64,000 nucleotides of DNA from Phallusia fumigata (Eukaryota > Chordata > Ascidiacea > Phlebobranchia > Ascidiidae), in the NCBI GenBank assembly GCA_008931825.1, contig QXVZ01000327.1:143339-207338 (forward strand), in the 5' to 3' direction. Positions 58,151-64,000 of this stretch are shown one piece after another (the first letter of the stretch is position 1; each line of letters opens with the position of its first letter). The notes beneath the pieces were generated by a model. It saw only the letters and a list, made by a program, of their open reading frames with translations. It ran no database searches and was not told the DNA's origin. The translations under genes were made by a program, and so were the position numbers.

Positions 58151-61100
58151 TTAGGAAAGTTGAACTTGTGCAGCATTCAAATACCCTTGGAGAAACTCAC
58201 GCGCTTTCACATCGATGTATCCCACCATTCCGGGGACCTAACAAAACATTGAAGAGATAGTACATGACAGAATCGCCGGCTATTTTAGAGATACTAGGTA
58301 ACATTTTCTCATAAGATTGTGGTAAGATTTTAAAAACTTGAAAATCAACAAATGTTTTAAAGCTAAGTCTGTAACTAGCGCAGCCTGTATATATTCTGCT
58401 CGATTCAGCTGCTAGTGAATTTAGACCAATCGCAGGGCTGCCACTAACCACGTGAGTTTCTTGTAAACCACCGATAAATGAAAAAGTAAGAAACTTTCAC
58501 TGTAGCTGATCTTACGTTGTATCAAGCATAAGTGTCTATGTCGCATTTTATTGACTGAAACCTTACTATTTGAAACAAAAATGGTTTTCTGTTCGATTGG
58601 AAACCTAACTTTTGGGATTGAGCGTTGCGTTGTGATCACTTCGTCACAACCATCTAGCAAAAACAACTTTTGTGTGACAATTTGCGGTTAACCAGAAAGT
58701 CATGTGATCTGTAGCAGCCTTTAGATTGGTCAAAACACCTAGAAGCTAAAATTGAATACAAGGTGTAGAAATGCATACCCGATTGAATCAAACTATGTGC
58801 AGACTTGACTACAACCAAATTCGTAATGGACAGTATATTTTATGATAACGACAATATTGCACAATCGACCTCTAAATGTTTTGTGAGCTATTACACTGCC
58901 GTGTGACGTAAAGCAATGGCGCTCATACCGAGACATTTTCTCCTCACTCGCATTCGCTTGAAAACAAACAGTTTGTGTAGTACTAACGTTTGGCTTATTT
59001 CCAATGCCCTGATGAAAACACCGATTGAAATCTTACATGTTGTTATGTTTTATATTCCCAATACAATAAAAGCTTGATGATATAATCGCAACAAGTATAG
59101 CAAGCTCAGTTGCGTGCATTGTACCAACCTTTCCCGGGAAGTGCTTTGCAAGGGAACCAAGACTTTGTGCCAAATAAACTCTGGGGTTTTCGACAGAAAC
59201 AGGATCGTGTTCACGTTTTCCGGCAAATGCAAGTTGGGAGTAAGCAGTTTGATACCCTGAATAGAAAAGTCTGAGATCGCACAACATCCACGTGATAAAA
59301 AGCAACATTTTTACCAGGTGTGTCTTCTATTTCAATAAAATGTTCGTCATCTGGCACTGAGTCATCTTGGGGAAGTTCAAACAATCCAATTACAGCTTCC
59401 AACAAACGCGGCCTGTAACATAATTGTGTGAAGGGTTAAGTGCCTCTTAAATGTATCACGAAATTGTTTTCGTGGGTGATTTTTATTGTTTTCGAGAATT
59501 TGTGTGGAGAACAAAAAAATTACTCGTTTGCAACAGATCTTACCAAAACTGTGAATAATTTTCGTCCAGTAGGGCTGTACATGATGTAAGAAGTTTTGTG
59601 AAACCAACTGAACATATTTTTCTTTCAGTTGTTCCCGTGACCTTCTGCAGCTCACTGATAATCAACTTTTCCAAAACCATTCCAAACATTCTGCGAATGT
59701 AAACATCACAATTACGAATGAACCAGTATTTGACTACAGGCAAATAGCTATAGGTTACAAATAACAAACAAATGTACACCAAACTACAACCTAATAAAAT
59801 TACATTCCACACAAAAACTGTCCAAGTTTGTGGAATTTCGACAGTTAAACAAATTGACGTTTTTGGGGGCACGTGGGGGTAATTGGCCTGGTCTATTGGG
59901 CCAAATAAATGAAATAAAACACCTCAATGACCCACCCTATGGTCTGTTGAAATGCCATCACAAACTGTGGTCATTCAACAACAAACATACTGAAATGTGA
60001 TCGAAATAGTCTTAAATTCGAACAGAATCAGTAGGTGCAAGTACACGAAATATCTATTACGGGTATATTGAAATCGTCAGTCCCTTATTCAAATAGACTT
60101 TACCAGACACAGATTCGTTCATACAGTTTGTAAAAAAGTTTTAAGAGTGATGTAATGCTTGGAGCATAAGTGGACACAAATGACTATGGAATAGCAATGC
60201 ATTTTTTGTTAATTTTGTAAGTCAGCATAATTACTGAGCTTGAATAGACCATTGGTGACATGTATGAATTTTCACATACTTATCCTGGATGGAGTCGATT
60301 AATGCTTGAAATGAATCTGCACTGTTCTTTGTAATGTAAAGTGCAAAGAACACAAGCAATCCACGAACAAACTTCACCGTTTTGCTTCGCATTAATCTTT
60401 GGAACAACAAAGAATAGATTTGCTTCATTGACGACTCAAGAACCTCCCTGAAAAAAAGTTTTTAATTACAAAATTGTAACATGATGCTTGTCAATCTTCC
60501 GGCAGTTGGACCCAAACATTGGGGTATTGGTTTAGCAAAGATTTCTACAGTTACGCAAAATGTGAATAATAAATAGGGATATACATAGCAGACTCAATGC
60601 CTTCTAATAAATCTCCTGCAACCACGGGTGATTTTCCTTTGAACGTCTAAACCAGGGGCGTGCAACCTTTACTACTGTAGGGCCAAACATAACGGATCAG
60701 ACCGCAGGATGCACCTTCATTTCAAAGCTTTACTTTGTTTTATTGCATTACAAACACCCAATGTTATAAAAAGTGAAAAACAACGCTCCGTTTGCAATGG
60801 AAAGAAAGAGTTTAATTCGTAAGTCAAGCATTGTCCGCTTTACGGTCTTGGTCTCATTGTTACGTCACGGATAATAAACCGGAACGATCCGCACCTCCCC
60901 ACGGGCTGCATAATCTTTATTTACTTGGCCCGCTGCCCACAGGTTGCACACCCCTGGTTTAAGCCATGCCAGATATGCAGTGGTGAAAGTTATGTACAAA
61001 GGTTGAACAAAATGTTTACAGGTGAAAGGCCCAAGCCTACAAGACGACTGCAATTTTTCGCCCTGTGCAAACCAAGTTACTTGTTAGGTCTTTTCATTAT

Positions 61101-62839
61101 TTGTGTTCACGTTTAACGCGCGGGTTAGCAATAGATGAAAAAATGCGCTGCATCGCCGCTGTTGCATCTGTTAATGCCACTTGCATAAAGGTGCAAACAA
61201 AATTGCGAGCCGTTTCAAATAAAACAACATCGGTCCCAGTTACCCGATATAAACGACAAACTTGGATTCAAATCTTTGGGATCCAACATTGTACTTTGAA
61301 CATTTATAATCATAAACAAATTCCTTTGGCGATATGCCTATACCAGGGATGTATCCGAAAATTTTCAAAGGAGTGTGCGATATTTTAACTTGTGGAATTC
61401 CCCAAACATGGTGATTAGTTACGTCATTGAATTTGGTTGGGGGGAAATTCCCTAATAATCAAAAACTTTACATTAGACATTTTACGGCAGTATAGCACCA
61501 CAATCAGCAGTTGTTGTTTTGTATCGTTTTCCGTTTCTCGATATATAACATGGCAAAACGTAAGCGGCTGCGTGTATAACGCGCATCGCTAACGATCAAT
61601 AGTTAGTATTCACTACTATTAGCACTAGGGATGTTCAACGTAGAATATCGAATCCGAGCAGACTCGAATCCAAATCTGCCGTTTATATCGGGTAATTGGA
61701 ACCGATATTATTTCATCAAAAACGAGCGTGCGCAATTCGTCAGTCTTTTGTGTGAATGCGAGTGACATTCACAGACTCAACAGCGCCGATCCAACACCGT
61801 TTGTTTCCTTTTTGGCAAATACTAAGCCGTGCGTGTTCAGCATGACAGTGAAAAATGACAACACACGGGCACAACAAAATAACGGGACGATCGCAACGAT
61901 TTTCTGCAGCATCAGCAAGATGCGTAGTGGATCGTGCAACTTGTTTTAGTTGTAAATTTTTGGTGGCGTCAGGGCGGAAAATAGTAGTTGCCTTACTGGC
62001 TTGGACTTTTTGCTTACAAACTTCACACGTAACTGTAACGACTGCACGCCTGACATTGTTTAGACGTTTAAAGGAAAATCGACTTTGATTACAGAATATG
62101 TCATAGACAGCATAGGGTACCTTTTAAAAGTTATATAAACAGTCCTTTATTGTTTTGTTACATACAATTTTGTTTGTCATTCTGTCAAAATTAATATAAG
62201 ACTTGGATTCGATATTCTAGATTCGAAACAACTATTCTAGAATAGCCAGCTATTCTACTTGGAACATCCCTAATTAGCACCAGTCATATACTCGCAGAAA
62301 AGAAGTTATTTTTTGCTCTGTTATTACGAGATTACAGCACTCCAACATAGCTTTCACCCGCAAAGATTCCGGTTTATCGAGATAGCTTCGATTATTAAAT
62401 GATAACGAGCGATTGACGTTTTATGGATGGACATACAAGTTTTTTTTAAGAAGAACCAATTTAGAAGTTATGATTTTTACGACGGTAATCGGCAAACTCA
62501 CGGTTTCATGTATTCCACCATACTGTTCAGCAAATAAAATCCGTAATGATCATTTGCTTTTGATGCAACAAGTTTCTGGAATACTCCGAGCAAGTTGTTA
62601 AGTTTTCCTGAACTGGCAATGTTATTCCCTGCCTACATTCATTAAAAAAGTGGATGTAAATGTTTTGTTTTACAAGTGTTCTTCTTCAGTTACCTTTTCA
62701 ATAAATGCTTGAATAAGTCTTACAAGTGCCGGAACGTTGCCTGGTCTTTCCCATAGTGCAGGGTTTAAAAGATGTGGAAATAGGGTCATGTAAGTATCAG
62801 GTGCAGGAGGATCGTGCATCTCCAACAAAAGTGACATTA
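58151..62839 (-). CDS. CSE1L: Exportin-2 (CSE1L/CAS), C-terminal part, runs off the right edge
   Basis: Minus-strand exons: 62839-62694, 62632-62502, 60447-60280, 59690-59544, 59412-59315, 59256-59129, 58237-58151, giving the last 300 residues of a protein of about 970 aa. Matches to the CSE1 C-terminal HEAT region include LFPHLLNPALWERPGN, KLVASKANDHYGFYLLNSM, KMFGMVLEKLII, GLFELPQDDSVPDDEHFIEI and YQTAYSQLAFAGKREHDPV. The first visible exon begins in mid-codon, so the gene continues upstream; no further exon was found between 62840 and 64000. CSE1L returns importin-alpha to the cytoplasm as a complex with RanGTP. The 2-kb intron 60448-62501 carries two hAT-type MITEs. Confidence 0.95.
60653..60956. 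mobile_element. hAT-type MITE, family A
   Basis: The ends are caggggcgtgcaacct and aggttgcacacccctg. The flanks gtctaaac (60645-60652) and gtttaagc (60957-60964) match at 6 of 8 positions, an aged 8-bp target duplication. It is 304 bp, non-coding, and related to 18216-18545. Confidence 0.75.
61626..62272. mobile_element. hAT-type MITE, family B, perfect 8-bp target duplication
   Basis: It begins tagggatgttc and ends gaacatcccta, and is bounded by attagcac on both sides (61618-61625 and 62273-62280). Near the ends are Leu-zipper-like palindromes of attcgaat/attctaga type. It is 647 bp with no coding capacity and lies in a CSE1L intron. Confidence 0.85.
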
Positions 62840-63269
62840 CTGTGAAATCGAGGGTAAATATGTAAAGTTATTATAAATCTCAGAATTTGTTATTTTTGGC
62901 AGAATTCCAGGTAACAAAGTACCAATGAAGCAGCATACTTTGCTGCCAAGCCATCTTCATGATATCCCTAACCTTGTCGTCTAAAGTTGAATCTAAACAA
63001 TCTCAGACATGTGGTCATTACAAGTGCCTGAGCCAGCAAAACAAACTAGCACAGTCAATATGCAGCAGACTTTTACCTAAATGTAGAAAACCAACAGCAT
63101 TGTATTACCGCTGATGCATTTGTGAATGCTACTTAAATCCCAAGTGCAGATAAGTTTGAATACACAGTCAAATGCCGTTGTGAATGAAACAATATTGTCT
63201 TCTAATATAAACACAAATTCGAATCTTTAGGATTCAATTCATGAACATCCCTAGCAGCAATATCTCTAA
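62840..63269. other. CSE1L intron sequence with a hAT end fragment
   Basis: No exon was recognised. Near 63205-63254 the sequence cgaatctttaggattcaatt followed by catgaacatccctag is the right end of a family-B hAT MITE without a visible left end. Confidence 0.5.
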
Positions 63270-64000
63270 AAACTAGAAGGGTGGCTTTCACCATATTGTC
63301 ATTCCATGTACACTATTACCTCATTCAAAAATGCATATGTATTGACCGTGTCATTTCGCATTGGGTCCCATAGTTACTTAAGCTTTTTATAACATGATTG
63401 TTTCTGCAGGCAAAAACGCATGGGTCCCCACACACGCAAAGTTGTAGAAATTGTGGTTCACTGAAGCAGATGTTTTTTCATAAGTAACTATGACCCAACC
63501 TACAAACTTTAAAAGGCTAGTTAACTGCCAGGGTTATAGGGTAAACACAGCAACAAATTCACCATAATGACATAACATACACACTGTCTATATTTCATCT
63601 AATTTAGACATCTTTATTAATTTGCCCCATTTTAGGGGTTAGTGGGGTAACTGCTGGGGCTATAAGGTAAAGTACAACAAATATTGCATCACAATAACAT
63701 GTTACACAAACTGTCTAAATTTCATCCAATTCGAACATTGTTTAGCAATTTGCCCCATTTTAGGGGACTAGCGGGGTAACTGCTGGGGCTGTAGGATAAA
63801 AAACATTAATTATTGCACCATAATGACATGTTATACAAACTGTCTAAATTTCATCCAACTCGGACACTGTTTAACTATTTGCCCCATTTTAGGGGGCTAG
63901 CGGGGTAACCACTGGGACTATGGGGTAAAACACATCAAATATTGCACCATAATGACATGTTATACAAACTGTCCAAATTTCATCCAATTCGGACATTGTT
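63270..64000 (+). mobile_element. Tandem-core repeat element, cut by the window end
   Basis: The head (63270-63480) aligns closely with 41849-42060, including acatgattgtttctgcaggc and gggtccccacacacgcaaag. Core units follow, marked by ttaggggnntagnggggtaac at about 63632, 63761 and 63891 (129-130 bp apart). The array continues past position 64000. It lies in a CSE1L intron. Confidence 0.75.

Overview
The window looks like nuclear DNA of an invertebrate chordate, most likely a Ciona-type tunicate. This is inferred from AT-rich sequence, mostly short GT-AG introns, vertebrate-like orthologues (HOMER, RAB23, PHACTR, MTMR9, BARD1, CSE1L), several genes uninterrupted by introns, and very close same-strand gene pairs. 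No species can be fixed from the sequence alone. Nothing looks bacterial or viral, and there is no CRISPR array.

Layout. 0.3-2.7 kb: a decayed Penelope-like retroelement with inverted terminal repeats. 4.2-5.0 kb: a deleted pogo/Tigger-type DNA transposon. 6.9-12.6 kb (+): PGS1 followed 179 bp later by PTCD1, both mitochondrial proteins. 12.9-16.3 kb (-): HOMER. 16.3-20.4 kb: gene-poor and repeat-rich. 20.4-23.5 kb (-): RAB23. 24.1-25.6 kb (-): BARD1 in one exon, preceded 175 bp upstream by a small three-exon unknown gene. 27.8-28.2 kb (-): a divergent histone H2B variant. 29.6-37.0 kb (+): PHACTR with four RPEL motifs. 39.0-44.3 kb (-): MTMR9, a pseudophosphatase. 44.7-47.7 kb (-): two small unknown genes around a long palindromic MITE. 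48.7-52.7 kb (-): a MOCOS-like sulfurase that ends before any MOSC domain. 53.7-57.2 kb (-): an unknown coiled-coil protein. 58.2-62.8 kb (-): the last 300 codons of CSE1L (exportin-2), whose upstream part lies beyond the right edge.

Exon models were built by hand. I required canonical splice sites and a continuous reading phase through every junction. Totals are PTCD1 661, HOMER 362, RAB23 242, PHACTR 757, MTMR9 559 and MOCOS-like 501 aa.

The most striking repeat structure is one dispersed family with a unique head, a core of about 128-bp tandem units and a tail hairpin of the gtcccctt/aaggggac type. It recurs in introns and spacers at about 14.7, 17.3, 21.2, 34.8-35.8, 38.2, 41.8-43.3 and 63.3-64.0 kb. 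Its architecture recalls Pearl/HINE (Helentron-derived) elements. Other repeats are hAT-type MITEs (one with a perfect 8-bp target duplication), a Harbinger-type MITE and two copies of a tRNA-derived SINE. The genes form no obvious pathway together, apart from the possible PGS1-PTCD1 mitochondrial pair.
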